Notes: a model not told the origin generated them from the sequence alone. DNA of 52,011 nucleotides from Alphaproteobacteria bacterium (GCA_028871345.1 JAGWNK010000026.1:1-52011), one strand, 5' to 3'. Shown: positions 41,518 through 51,500, counted from the stretch's first letter. Numbers and translations: made by a program.

Positions 41518-43077
41518 TCAGAACGGCCACGGAAGCCATTCGCGATTGCAGCTGTTGGCGCGGACCTTGACGGGGTCGTCGTTGTACTGCTCGTCGATGC
41601 ATTCCGCCGGGCGCCGCGCATAGAACGTGTTGCCGATCAGACGGCCATGCAGGTGAAGCTGGTGTCCGCCGGCTCGCCCGTCGATGAGCACGGCCGCGTG
41701 CCGCACGTTCGCGACAAGGTTGTTCTCGACGGTCGGTCCGCCGTCGTCGCCGTCGATGACGGGCACGGCGGCAAACTGCGGGAATAGCGGCGGAGGGAAG
41801 GCCTCGGCGGCAAACAGCCTGATGCCGTCGTCGGCGCCGACAATCTTGTTGCCGCTGACAAGGGTCCCGGCTCCATAGGCCGTGATGCCGGCAAACGCGC
41901 TGTCGGTGATCACCCCGCCGATCACCTGCGACTCCGCGCCCGGAGCGATGATGATGCCGTCATGGCTCCTGGCGATTGTCGGTCGCTCCACGTTGACGGA
42001 GCCGAGCTGTCCGGGCAGCAAGAGTATCGCCGTGTCGGCCCTCCTGATCTTCACGTCGGTGATGCGCAGCCCGCGCGTTCCGGCGGACGCCAGGATGCCC
42101 ACCGAGCCGCCGATGATGCTGCCGCCGTCGACCGAGCCCTCGCTGCATTCCAGGGCCAGACCGACCGACCCGTGAATGGTGCCTTGGCTCCTGTCGGTGC
42201 AGTCCGTGCGGCCCAGATCGAGGAATGCGGCTCCGTTGCGCCCATCGATGTCGATGTCGAGGTTGGAGAGCTCGACATGGGCGCGCCGGGCATGGACGCC
42301 GGAAGCGTCCGTTTCGATGTGCGTGTTCTCCACGTTCAGCTCGCCGGATTCGTGGACGTCGAACGCCCAGTTCGAACCGCGGGAATCCACTTCGCTGTTG
42401 CGCACCACGACGTGTCCGGCTTCCACGGCAACGCACGGGGCCTCGCGCGAGCGCGCGACGAAGCGCACGCCGTCGATCGTCAGCGTATCTCCGAGCGGGA
42501 TATGCGCCACGAGGCAGGGCGCTCCCGGCGGGGCCTGGATGACGGCGCGTCCGGCGCTGCCATAGCTTCCGATGGTCAGCGGCCGGTCGATGTGCACGGT
42601 CTCGACGCAGGTCGTGCCCTGGCCGGGCGGCAGGATCAGGATTGTCGCGTTGGGCGGCGCGAAATGCGCGGCTTCGTCCAGTGAATCGAAGACGCCCCGC
42701 CTGGGCTCGCTGTGCGTTCGTCCGCAATCCACCAGGAAAGCATCGTGACCCAGCAGGCCCGGCAGCACGGGATGTTCTTCATGGTGGGAGTGCGGTCCGT
42801 GGCCGCAACCCGGTCCGCGGCATGGGAAGTCGATTCCCGGGACAGGATCGTACGGATCGAACCAGCTGGCTGTTTCGTTGGGATGGGTGTCGGGGGGCTG
42901 GCTGTCGTACCAATCTTTGTCGTAGGCCGGCGCCGCGGCCCTCGGCTGGTCAGGCGGCGGTGAATCATCGCCCGCAATCGATGGCAGCGCGACGAAGCAG
43001 GGCAGGGCGATCAGGATGGCGGCCCGCAGGCACGATTTACCCAGTCGGCGAGGCCAGGAGGCTGCGTTCGTGGTCAT
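41518..43077 (-). CDS. Secreted right-handed beta-helix protein
   Basis: A 519-residue exported protein with a signal peptide (about 1-35). A Pro/His-rich N-terminal region follows, including PCRGPGCGHGPHSHHEEH, which may bind metal. From about residue 125 come repeated parallel-beta-helix coils: ILILPPGQGTTCVETVHIDR, DTLTIDGVRFVARSREAPCV, HVVVRNSEVDSRGSNWAFDV and SFAGITAYGAGTLVSGNKIV-like rungs. Such folds act as polysaccharide lyases, sugar-binding proteins or adhesins. No catalytic signature was recognised. It is translationally coupled to the upstream gene by ATGA (43074-43077), so the two products probably work together at the cell surface. Confidence 0.8.
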   Translation of the reverse strand: MTTNAASWPRRLGKSCLRAAILIALPCFVALPSIAGDDSPPPDQPRAAAPAYDKDWYDSQPPDTHPNETASWFDPYDPVPGIDFPCRGPGCGHGPHSHHEEHPVLPGLLGHDAFLVDCGRTHSEPRRGVFDSLDEAAHFAPPNATILILPPGQGTTCVETVHIDRPLTIGSYGSAGRAVIQAPPGAPCLVAHIPLGDTLTIDGVRFVARSREAPCVAVEAGHVVVRNSEVDSRGSNWAFDVHESGELNVENTHIETDASGVHARRAHVELSNLDIDIDGRNGAAFLDLGRTDCTDRSQGTIHGSVGLALECSEGSVDGGSIIGGSVGILASAGTRGLRITDVKIRRADTAILLLPGQLGSVNVERPTIARSHDGIIIAPGAESQVIGGVITDSAFAGITAYGAGTLVSGNKIVGADDGIRLFAAEAFPPPLFPQFAAVPVIDGDDGGPTVENNLVANVRHAAVLIDGRAGGHQLHLHGRLIGNTFYARRPAECIDEQYNDDPVKVRANSCNREWLPWPF

Positions 43078-45185
43078 CTCTTCGCTCCATCCGGCTGGCC
43101 CTGAACAGGATTCTTCGGGACGTCCGGCTGCACGATCGGGATGATGTCTTCATCCCTGAGGACGCCCCATTGCCCGCGGAATTGCAGAATGCGCTGCCTC
43201 TCGACCTGGAAACGGGCGACCTTGTTGTCGTCGACATCGATTCCCTGCGGTGATCGTTGATAAAGCAGCGTCAGATTGCAGTACGCTTCCACGTTCTGTT
43301 GCCTCGCAGCCTTGATGAACCACTGCTCTGCACGCTGGTAATTGCGGGGCACGCCAATTCCTTTGACGTACATGATTCCCAGTGTGTTCTGCGCTTCACT
43401 GCGGCCGTCGACGGCGGACATCTGGATCAGGCGCACGATTTCCCGCGGCGAGAGGAAGCCCGTCACGGGATCGCCGAGCGCATCCTGGAACTTGGCGACG
43501 GCGGGATCGGGGCATGCCCTGTGCCCGCAGGGAGCCCGCGACACGAAAAGGCGCGACGCCAGGATTTTTTCGACCAGGGGATACGGAATCTCGCGCACCC
43601 TCTCCAGCGCGATCTGCTGCTCGAGCTGGATCGGGCTCTCGTCGCTGTGGATGCTGCCGCCGGCGATCGATCCCGGATAATACTCGTAAGGAGGCGCCCA
43701 ATTCCGGGCCCTGTCCTCGGCGTCCTGGATGATGCGCAGCGCGTCGGGATAGTTGCTCTTGATCGCCTGTGTCAGGCTCGCGACATACAGCGCCGCCAGT
43801 GGATGCCGCAGCCGTTCGGCAATCTTGAAGTAGACCAGAGCTTCCGCGTCGCTGCGGCTGAAGACCGACGGCGGCAGCGACATCGACGAACCGTAATAAC
43901 CGGAGCCCCCGCCATAGAAGCCGCCGCCATAACCACCGCCATAACCACCGCCATAGGCGCCGTAGCCTCCCTCTCCGGAGGTATCGGCGTCTCCGCCATC
44001 GCCGTTCGAGTAGCCGCCCGCATAACCGCCGGAGCCGCCGCCGTAGCCGCCTCCGACGCCATTGTCGGACGGCGACATCGACACCGATCCGCCGCTGTCG
44101 CCGGCGCCTCCGCTATCCGGAGAAACCGATACGCCTCCCACCGGATGCGACAGCGATAGGGATCCCGAGGAGGGCGCTGCGCTGTAGGCTGACGAGCCAT
44201 ACCCCGACGTGCCGCCGTAGGTCGAATAACCGGACGTCGATCCCATGTCGATGGGACACATCCCGTCGGGTGCCGAACCGAAGCGGCGGTCGAAATCGGC
44301 GCTGGCCGGGTCGAGCACGGTCGGGGATTTCCAGTCGCACACCGGTTCGCGCGGCGTCTTGTCGAACAGCGAGTCGAGCCCCCAGCCGACGTACCAGAAC
44401 AACTTGGCGAACCAGGAATCCGGCGCCCGGGCGAACCGCGACTCGCGGCACATGCAGACCTTGCAGGTGCCTCCGGCGGCCGAACAATCATAACCGGTGC
44501 CGTTGCCGCCGCCGCCGATGTAGGATTGGCCGTAGCGCGCGCGATGCAGCCGGCCGAGCGTCATGAAGCCGTCGGCACCGCGGCTGGCCAGGATGTAGAT
44601 GATCCGGCCGCGCGCATCGAGGCGTTGGTCGAAACTGAGCGCGGCGTGGATGCGCTGAATATTGTTGAGGGCGTTGTTGCGGATCGTGGCAAGCATCGAG
44701 GCGGCATCGCCATTCATCCCCGGATAGCTGTGGCCAGGCCTCAGAGCGAGGTAATACCAGACATACGCCTCGACGGGATCGTCGAAGCTCTTGTTCGACG
44801 GGGATTCGCCCTGCGGAATGCTCTGGTTCTGGGAATAGAGGTCACCCAGGCGAACCTGCGACAGGAAATCGTCCTGTTGCCACGCGGCGCGACGCCAGAC
44901 TCGCTCCGCGTCCTGCAGGGTGCGGACGTATTCGGTGCGCGCTCCGTCTGCGTAATCCGCCGATAGCCGCGTGCTGGAGTCGAAGAAGAACAGGAACACG
45001 GCCGACAACAGCATCACCAGCGCCGCCGGTCGCATTGTCCGCATGAATCGCTTACGGCGTCGCGCGACGTCCGGGCGATTCTCGTCGCGCGGCATGCCAG
45101 CGTGTTTCGGATCCACCCCACACCCCAACATTCGAACCAACATCCCCACGGATCGAACTGCGTCCGTTGTGTTTATCATTAACAT
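43074..45185 (-). CDS. Membrane-anchored Sel1-repeat protein with Gly/Tyr-rich region
   Basis: A protein of up to 703 residues. One span near the N-terminus (MRPAALVMLLSAVFLFFF) anchors it, with most of the chain outside. Residues 70-215 look like Sel1-type helices (DPVEAYVWYYLALRPGHSYP). A Cys cluster follows (YDCSAAGGTCKVCMCRESRF). About 310-435 is silk-like Gly/Ser/Tyr sequence (GGYGAYGGGYGGGYGGGFYG). Clear Sel1 repeats come near 590-640 (AQNTLGIMYVKGIGVPRNYQ then AEQWFIKAARQQNVEAYCNL). The start is uncertain: 45185 is the longest, while ATG 45095 or a methionine just before the span is equally possible, and none has a good Shine-Dalgarno site. Function unknown. Confidence 0.75.
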   Translation of the reverse strand: MLMINTTDAVRSVGMLVRMLGCGVDPKHAGMPRDENRPDVARRRKRFMRTMRPAALVMLLSAVFLFFFDSSTRLSADYADGARTEYVRTLQDAERVWRRAAWQQDDFLSQVRLGDLYSQNQSIPQGESPSNKSFDDPVEAYVWYYLALRPGHSYPGMNGDAASMLATIRNNALNNIQRIHAALSFDQRLDARGRIIYILASRGADGFMTLGRLHRARYGQSYIGGGGNGTGYDCSAAGGTCKVCMCRESRFARAPDSWFAKLFWYVGWGLDSLFDKTPREPVCDWKSPTVLDPASADFDRRFGSAPDGMCPIDMGSTSGYSTYGGTSGYGSSAYSAAPSSGSLSLSHPVGGVSVSPDSGGAGDSGGSVSMSPSDNGVGGGYGGGSGGYAGGYSNGDGGDADTSGEGGYGAYGGGYGGGYGGGFYGGGSGYYGSSMSLPPSVFSRSDAEALVYFKIAERLRHPLAALYVASLTQAIKSNYPDALRIIQDAEDRARNWAPPYEYYPGSIAGGSIHSDESPIQLEQQIALERVREIPYPLVEKILASRLFVSRAPCGHRACPDPAVAKFQDALGDPVTGFLSPREIVRLIQMSAVDGRSEAQNTLGIMYVKGIGVPRNYQRAEQWFIKAARQQNVEAYCNLTLLYQRSPQGIDVDDNKVARFQVERQRILQFRGQWGVLRDEDIIPIVQPDVPKNPVQGQPDGAKR

Positions 45186-45203
45186 TTACCGGAGGTTTTG
45201 ACC

Positions 45204-45269
45204 ATGGCCGCGGGCAAAACAACGGTTGGCTTGGACCAACGAAGGTTTTGCATTTACTATATTTTTTAG
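45204..45269 (+). CDS. Possible 21-codon micro-ORF with ideal ribosome-binding site
   Basis: GGAGG at 45191-45195 stands eight bases before ATG 45204, which opens 21 codons (MAAGKTTVGLDQRRFCIYYI plus F) ending TAG 45267-45269. It lies in the 194-bp gap between the Sel1 gene and the LacI gene, on the opposite strand to both. An AT-rich stretch covers its 3' half. It may be chance; no homologue is known to me. Confidence 0.25.
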   Translation: MAAGKTTVGLDQRRFCIYYIF

Positions 45270-45379
45270 TTACCGGTCGCGACCTCGCCGACAACTGTGC
45301 ACACATAACGAAAATTCACCGAATTCCAATGGCGCGGTTTCGCGCGTTCCTTAGCAATTGAAACTGTTTGGCGATTGGC

Positions 45380-46903
45380 TCAAGGCGCCGGAGGCGCCGT
45401 CGATTCCCGGACCACGATTTCATGATCTAGCTGACGCTCGGGCACGGTGTCGCGCTCGCGCTGGACCAAGATCGATACGGCGGCGGCGGCCATCTCCCTG
45501 ATCGGCTGCCGGCAGGTGGTGAGGCGAGGCCACACGACCTGGGCCACGAGCGAATCGTCGAATCCCGCCAGCGACAACTGGTCGGGGATGCGGATATTGA
45601 ACCGCTGCGAGACCGCCAACACGCCCGCCGCCATGTCGTCATTGCCCGCGAAGATGGCCGTCGGTCTGTTCTTCAAGCCCAACAGCTGCTCGCCTGCTTC
45701 GAGCCCGGACTGATACGAGAACATGCCGGCGGCGCAGAACTCCTCTGTGAAGGGGATTCCCGCCTCTGATAACGCGCCGCGATAGCCTTCGAAACGCGCG
45801 TGCGACGCGACGTGTTCGGGGTGGCCCTTTATGAATCCGATGCGGCGATGTCCCAGGCCGATGAGGTATGCGGTCATCTCGTGCGCAGCGCGTCGTTCAT
45901 CGATGCCCACCGATGCATGGCCGTCCATCCTGATGCCGGGCGCGATGCGCACCATGGGGGTCTGCGTCCGCGCCAGCTCGTCGATCAGAACGGTGGAATC
46001 GCAGAGCGGCGGGGTGAGGATGACGCCGTGAAGGGCGGACTCACCCACCAGCGCGCGGACACGCTGGCGCAGCCGGGTCTCCTCTTGCGGCAGAAGCTCG
46101 ACGATCAGGTGGTAGCCCTCCTGGCGGCACATGGCGAGCGCGCCTTGCTGAAGATCGGCGATGTAGCTGCCAGGCGTCTCGTACAACATGCCGATCAGAT
46201 AGGAGCGTTCGCTGGCGAGGCCGCGGGCGAACACGTTGGGCCGGTATGACAAGGCATCGATCGCCGCCAGCACGGCGGCGCGTGTCTGCGGGCTGACATT
46301 GGGCTGGCGGTTGATGACCAGCGACACCGTCTTGATGGATACGCCCGCGCGCTTGGCGACATCGTAGATGCTGGCGGATCTGGGGCCTTCCGCCGCGGCT
46401 GGGCGCCGGCGCTCGGAGCGTTCGGCGGCAAGCTCCTTCGAGAGCTGTGCGGCGGCCCCGCCGAGGCGCGCGATTTCCGACAGCTTCAGCGACGATCTGC
46501 CGACCGCCGCCGCCAGGCTTTCGCGCAGCGCGCCGCGTACCTTGTCGGATTCCATGCGGCGCAGACCGCGCAGAGCGGCGCCGCGCCCCATGACGAAGTC
46601 GCGCCGGAAGAACTGCTCGCCGCAGAAGTACTGGTAATAGGGGTTTTCGATCCAACGATCGCACAACTCGTCATCCGGCAGGTCGAACAGCTGTTTCAGG
46701 ATGGCCAGTCCCACCAGAAGCCGGGCGCGCGAAGGGCGGTCGCCTCCACCTTCCGTGCTGGCATGGCCGAAACGGCCTTCCAACGCCCTCCAGTCGATCG
46801 TGGTCGACAGCTTCGCCAAGGCGTGACCCGTGTCGATGATCCCGTCGAGGCGCGGTCCGGCTTGGTGCGCGCTGCCTTTCTGAGGGCGTCCCCTGGACAC
46901 CAT
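45380..46903 (-). CDS. LacI-family regulator fused to an IS5-type transposase N-terminal domain
   Basis: A 507-residue chimera. Residues about 28-146 read like the N-terminal DNA-binding part of IS5-family transposases: IDWRALEGRFGHAST, RARLLVGLAILKQLFDLPDD, RWIENPYYQYFCGEQFFRRD and ALRESLAAAVG. No DDE catalytic domain follows. A charged linker (SKELAAERSERRRPAAAEG) leads to a complete LacI/GalR protein: helix-turn-helix IYDVAKRAGVSIKTVSLVIN, hinge FARGLASERS and sugar-binding domain to the end. No ATG, GTG or TTG in frame lies between Met117 and the helix-turn-helix, so LacI is not made alone. Start ATG 46903 has AGGA upstream. It probably represses the adjacent AGE and TonB receptor genes. 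Confidence 0.88.
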   Translation of the reverse strand: MVSRGRPQKGSAHQAGPRLDGIIDTGHALAKLSTTIDWRALEGRFGHASTEGGGDRPSRARLLVGLAILKQLFDLPDDELCDRWIENPYYQYFCGEQFFRRDFVMGRGAALRGLRRMESDKVRGALRESLAAAVGRSSLKLSEIARLGGAAAQLSKELAAERSERRRPAAAEGPRSASIYDVAKRAGVSIKTVSLVINRQPNVSPQTRAAVLAAIDALSYRPNVFARGLASERSYLIGMLYETPGSYIADLQQGALAMCRQEGYHLIVELLPQEETRLRQRVRALVGESALHGVILTPPLCDSTVLIDELARTQTPMVRIAPGIRMDGHASVGIDERRAAHEMTAYLIGLGHRRIGFIKGHPEHVASHARFEGYRGALSEAGIPFTEEFCAAGMFSYQSGLEAGEQLLGLKNRPTAIFAGNDDMAAGVLAVSQRFNIRIPDQLSLAGFDDSLVAQVVWPRLTTCRQPIREMAAAAVSILVQRERDTVPERQLDHEIVVRESTAPPAP

Positions 46904-47002
46904 GGAGTCCTGCCTTACCGCTCGCCGCTGATGCCCGTCAGCCCGCAAATCAACGGATCGGATGTTACCGGACCGGTCGGTCGCTTCAAAGCGAATCGCC
47001 TT

Positions 47003-48151
47003 TCAGCGCGGCGCAAGCACGGCGTTGAGAACGTCTATGCCGCAGACGATATGATAGAACGAGCTGGCGGGTGCAGGTTCGACCGCGAACGTCCCATCGA
47101 CGTCCAGCTTGTCCCGCCACAGTCCCGGCTTGGGCGTCGCCAGATAGCGCAGCAGGCACTTTCCCGCTCTCAACCCTTCGCCCAGAAGTTCGCGCCGCCG
47201 TCCGTCCGGAGCCGTTTGCGACAGGAACAGGGCCGCTTTCATGCGCTCGGTCTGCGGCCAGAGTCGCGCGCGGCCGCGCGTGACAAGAAAGTCATCCGAT
47301 AGCTCGTCGATTGCGGCGTCCCGGTCGCGATCGACGCCACGACAACCCGACTCATAAAGGCCCATGGCCGCCTGGTGCGCGCCGGTGTCGCGGTGCAGGC
47401 GCGACCATCTTTCCAGCAGCCAGGCCCACTCGAACTGATGGCCCGGTTCGACGATATGCCCGCCGGAATCGGCTGCCGGTTGCCAGGATGCATCGAAGAA
47501 TTCGCGCAGAAATCCTCCGTGCGGGTCGATGAAATGCGACAGGCACAAGGCCACGATCTCATCGGCGAGTTCATCCCAGATGACTCCGGACTCGACGTCG
47601 CGCCAGGACAGCATCGCCTCCAGGAAATGCATGTGCGCGTTTGCCTGGAAGGGCCGGTGGGATGACTCGCTGAATCCGCCCGCCGGGTGGCGGCGCTTGG
47701 CGGCGATGCGGCGGACGAGTCCGTGAGCCATGTCGCGAAGGTCGCTGCGCTCGGGCAGGACGTTCACGATCTCGGCTGCCGCCAGCAGTGCGAATGCCTG
47801 ATCATAGAGAAGCGTTGACGGGTCGAGCACGGTGCCGTCGATAGAAACGAGGGTCGAGAACTCGCTGTCGGGCGAGCGAAACTTGGATATGAGGTAGTCA
47901 AGCCCGTGCGGGGCCGCCTGGCGCCAGGGTCCCGTCCATCCCATATCTCCGGCCTTGGCGTAGCTGTAGCTCTGACGCGCCTGCACGCGGGCCCGGCGAG
48001 GCGCCGACGGCGCCACCCCGTCGAGAGCGAGGAGTTCATGGAAGCCGCCACGCTCGCGGTCGGCGCCGCTTTGCCACCACAGCGGCAGGGCCTCTTCGAA
48101 CAGCCACGCGTTGAGGCGCGACGACAGGGATTCAAGAGTGACTTCGGTCAA
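47003..48151 (-). CDS. AGE-family sugar isomerase/epimerase
   Basis: A 382-residue (alpha/alpha)6-barrel enzyme of the N-acylglucosamine 2-epimerase family, which also includes mannose isomerases. Marks are LPLWWQSGADRERGGFHELL, RRARVQARQSYSYAKAGDMG, FQANAHMHFLEAMLSW, EPGHQFEWAWLLERW and ARLWPQTERMKAALFL, with the catalytic histidines in these blocks. In this setting mannose/fructose or mannose/glucose interconversion is the likeliest reaction (inference). No ATG is available: TTG 48151 gives a family-like start, while TTG 48199 would add 16 residues. It is followed 99 bases later by the LacI gene on the same strand and faces the TonB receptor. Confidence 0.85.
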   Translation of the reverse strand: MTEVTLESLSSRLNAWLFEEALPLWWQSGADRERGGFHELLALDGVAPSAPRRARVQARQSYSYAKAGDMGWTGPWRQAAPHGLDYLISKFRSPDSEFSTLVSIDGTVLDPSTLLYDQAFALLAAAEIVNVLPERSDLRDMAHGLVRRIAAKRRHPAGGFSESSHRPFQANAHMHFLEAMLSWRDVESGVIWDELADEIVALCLSHFIDPHGGFLREFFDASWQPAADSGGHIVEPGHQFEWAWLLERWSRLHRDTGAHQAAMGLYESGCRGVDRDRDAAIDELSDDFLVTRGRARLWPQTERMKAALFLSQTAPDGRRRELLGEGLRAGKCLLRYLATPKPGLWRDKLDVDGTFAVEPAPASSFYHIVCGIDVLNAVLAPR

Positions 48152-48299
48152 GGATTGCTCACGGTTCTGTCCAAGCCGCGCGAGGTGCGGTCGGGCCAAG
48201 GCAAGCTAGCGTTGCGCGAACGCCTTTAGAAGCGCTGGCCTGGCTTCTGATCCGGTAGGAATCGGACGAGGCATGGCAGCAGGACAAGGTGCGCAATTG

Positions 48300-48313
48300 T
48301 GAAAGCGCTTCCC
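48300..48313. promoter_or_regulatory. LacI-type operator 1
   Basis: TGAAAGCGCTTCCC fits the LacI/GalR consensus TGnAAnCGnTTnCA with one mismatch. It lies between the AGE gene and the TonB receptor, 148 bases upstream of the AGE start. It is just upstream of an AT-rich promoter-like stretch (TTGGTA at 48320; TAAATATACC at 48341). Confidence 0.7.
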
Positions 48314-48452
48314 AATATCTTGGTATCCTTATCAAAATTCTAAATATACCGCTATCTATCAGATAATAAAGATGAAAGAGCCAGCATTTGCAGTGATATG
48401 TGCCTTCGGCGCAACAGCACCCGCAAAAATAACGACGCTGTCAGTGCAGCAT

Positions 48453-48466
48453 AGAAAGCGCTTACT
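48453..48466. promoter_or_regulatory. LacI-type operator 2
   Basis: AGAAAGCGCTTACT shares the core GAAAGCGCTT with operator 1 and matches the LacI consensus except at the two end positions. It is 82 bases before the TonB receptor start, in its leader. The 153-bp centre spacing from operator 1 would allow looping. Confidence 0.6.
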
Positions 48467-48548
48467 TCGCCCTGTACAGTTTGTTCCACTAAGGAGCGGA
48501 GTCCCTCGGGACGCCGCCGAGAACAAACTTGAGAAGGGGACGTCCACG

Positions 48549-51500
48549 ATGAATACCAAGTTGAAGTTCTGTACCCATACGGCAGTCGCCGCACTGTTGG
48601 TGGGCATCACTGGCGCGGCTTACGCGCAGAACACCGAGACCATGGAGACCGTGACGGTTACGGGCTTCCGGGCCTCACTGGCGAGCGCCTTGCAGGCGAA
48701 GGAAAACTCGAACCTGATCATGGAGTCCGTGGTTGCCGAGGATATCGGCAAGATGCCGGACCAGAACGTCGCAGAGTCGCTGCAGCGCCTGCCTGGCGTG
48801 CAAATCGCGCGAGACCAGGGCAAAGGCACGCGTGTTCTGATCGACGGCTTGCGCCAGAACCTCACGACGCTGAACGGCGACGTGTTCCTGACGGGCAAGG
48901 AATTCTACGTCTCCGGCGAAGCTGCCAACGGCGGCGGCGGCGCCAACGCGCAATACGCCTCGATGGAAGGCATTCCGAGCGAAGAAATCGGCGGCATCGA
49001 CATCTACAAGAGCCCGAACGCATCGCTGACCGAAGGCGGTCTGGGCGGCATCGTGAATCTCAAGACCCGCAATCCGCTGGATCTGCCGGATGGCCTTTCG
49101 GTCACGGCCAATGCCCGCGGAAGCTGGACGAGCTATCAGTCGGAATTGACGCCGAGCGGAACCCTCGTCGCTTCTTACAATGCCGACCACCGGTTCGCCA
49201 TCACGGGCAGCATCTCGTACGACGACACGAACACCCGCACCCGGGAATACGAAGCCTATAACCGCAGCCCTTGGCTCATCACCAATGACGGCGTCTCAGG
49301 CTACACCGGCGTCGGTCCGCTGAATGCCACCAACGGCGAAGGTACGATCTCGAAGACGTACATCATGCCCGAGTACTCGTACTTCAGCGACATCTACGAC
49401 CAGAACAGGACGCTCGGTGCCACGCTCGGCGCGGCCTGGAACGTCTCGGACGCGATCCAGACGAGCTTCGTGTGGTTCTATTCGCACATCTCGGACAAGC
49501 AGACGAACTATTCGGACAAGGTCGGCTTCAACGGATCGGGGTCGAGCTCGAACGTTCCGGGAAGCGGTCCTCCGGGCATCGACGCCGATCTGCCATACAC
49601 GATCGACGCCAACGGTGTCGTAAACTCCGCGACCTTCTATCTCCAGGGTGCGGAAACAGCCACGCTGCTGCAGCGCCAGGGCTCGGACGCCAACAACTTC
49701 CAGTGGCACACGAGCTATGACGACGGCGGTCCCGTCACGGCGACCTTCGATGTCTCGTTTTCACGGGCAACCTCTGGCCTGAAGGCGGCGCAGCAGGACA
49801 TCGAGCACGGCTTCTATACGGCGCAGGGCGGATCGACATCGGCGGCACCCACGGCTCCGGGCTGCAACAACTTCTCGGCCAGTTGCACCAACGGCAATCC
49901 GGCCATCCAGGTGCAGTGGACCAACGGCGGCAGCTCCGGTCTGCCGACGGCGAAGTATGTCGGCGCTTACGCGGACGTGCTCTCGAATCCCAACTACGTT
50001 CTGTTCAAGTCCGCCTGGGCTTGGGCCAACAACTCGAAGCAGGAGCAGGGCGCCATCAGAGGTGCGGTCACCTACAAGCCCGGCTTCCTGTCGGGCGTCG
50101 ACGGCAGCATCACGGGCGGCTTCCGCTTCGGCACGCGCGATATCTGGCAGGATTTCGGCCGTTACCTGATCAACGGCTTGGACGTGAACGGCAATTACAT
50201 CTCCAACTGCTGTTACGCCCAAGGCAACGGTCCGGGCCTCTACTACCAGGATCCGGGCTACGCGGCCATTCCGTATGACACGGCCGTCTCCAATCCCGGT
50301 CTGGTGTTGACGGTCAAGAGCTTCATGTTCGGCGACATGATCGTGAAGAACCCGGTCACGGGCGGCATGGCCAACCCGGCGACCTTCCTCAACACGATCT
50401 GGAATCAGGCGGCGTTTGTACCGACCAACAAGCCATCCGCCGTCATCGTGGGTGGGGTTGCCGTTCCTTGTTCTTCCACTCCGGCGCCGGCCGCGTGTGC
50501 TGTCCCGGCCAAGACGGCAGTGCCCAACAACTCGGAAGCGCTCTATATCGATACCTTGAGCTCTTTCCGGGTGCATGAATCCACCCAGGCCTTCTACCTG
50601 ATGTCCGACCTGGGCAACCGTGACAAGGGCTTCCACGCCAACTTCGGCGTCCGCGTTGTCTTCACGCACCAGACGGTGAGCGGCGCGACGTCGGCCCCGA
50701 CGGTGTATTCCTACGGCACGGCGACGTGGAACGGCGTCAACAGCAACAACGTCCCGTTCGTTGCGAACAAGTACTCGGTGGATGTTCTGCCGTCGATGAA
50801 CCTCGCGTTCTATCCGACGGACGATCAGATCGTCCGGTTGAGCGCCGCTCGGGTGATGTCGCCGGCGGACCTGTTCAATCTCGGCCTTGGTCAATCCTAC
50901 AACTTCACGCGTGAAACGGGCGGGCGGGTCAATGTGAACCCCGGCAGCCCCGCATATGGCACCAAGGACGGATTCAAGTTCGCCAACGGTTCCTCGGGCA
51001 ACCCACAGCTCGATCCGTATCGTGCGACGCAGTTCAACGTGTCTTGGGAAGACTATTTCGCGCCCGAAGCGTTGGTCAGCATCGGGGGCTTCTACAAGCA
51101 GATCGAGAGCTTCGAAGTGCAGCAGCCCGTGCCGACAACGGTCATGGACGATTTCGGCGGCTCGGAAGGCCCCGTCACCATGGCGGTCAATGGCGGTCAT
51201 GGGTCGATCTACGGGATGGAGCTGTCGGGCCAGTATGTGTCTGATTTGGGCCTGGGCTTTGCGGCCAACTACACCTACACCCAGTCGCAATCGGCCATCA
51301 CGACCGCGTTCAGCAACCACTTGCCGATCCCGGACGTGTCGGCCAACGCCGCGACGGCGACGGTCTTCTACGAAAAGTTCGGGTTCGACGCGCGTCTGTC
51401 GTACTCGTGGCGCAGCAAGGCCGTGAACGGCGGCATCGGCGGATCGACCTTTACGCCCGTCGTCGCGGCCACGGGTGGCAACAAGATCTTCGGCGTCTTC

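Noticed and set aside
43908..43985. Regularly spaced short repeats resembling a CRISPR array
   Set aside because: The units are in-frame Gly-Gly-Tyr codons of the Sel1-type protein with no spacers; the same explanation holds for the 18-bp repeats at about 40885-40970 in the cold-shock gene.
48372..48548. 59-codon N-terminal extension of the TonB receptor
   Set aside because: It would precede a normal signal peptide, includes operator 2, and has no receptor-like sequence; the start at 48549 fits better.
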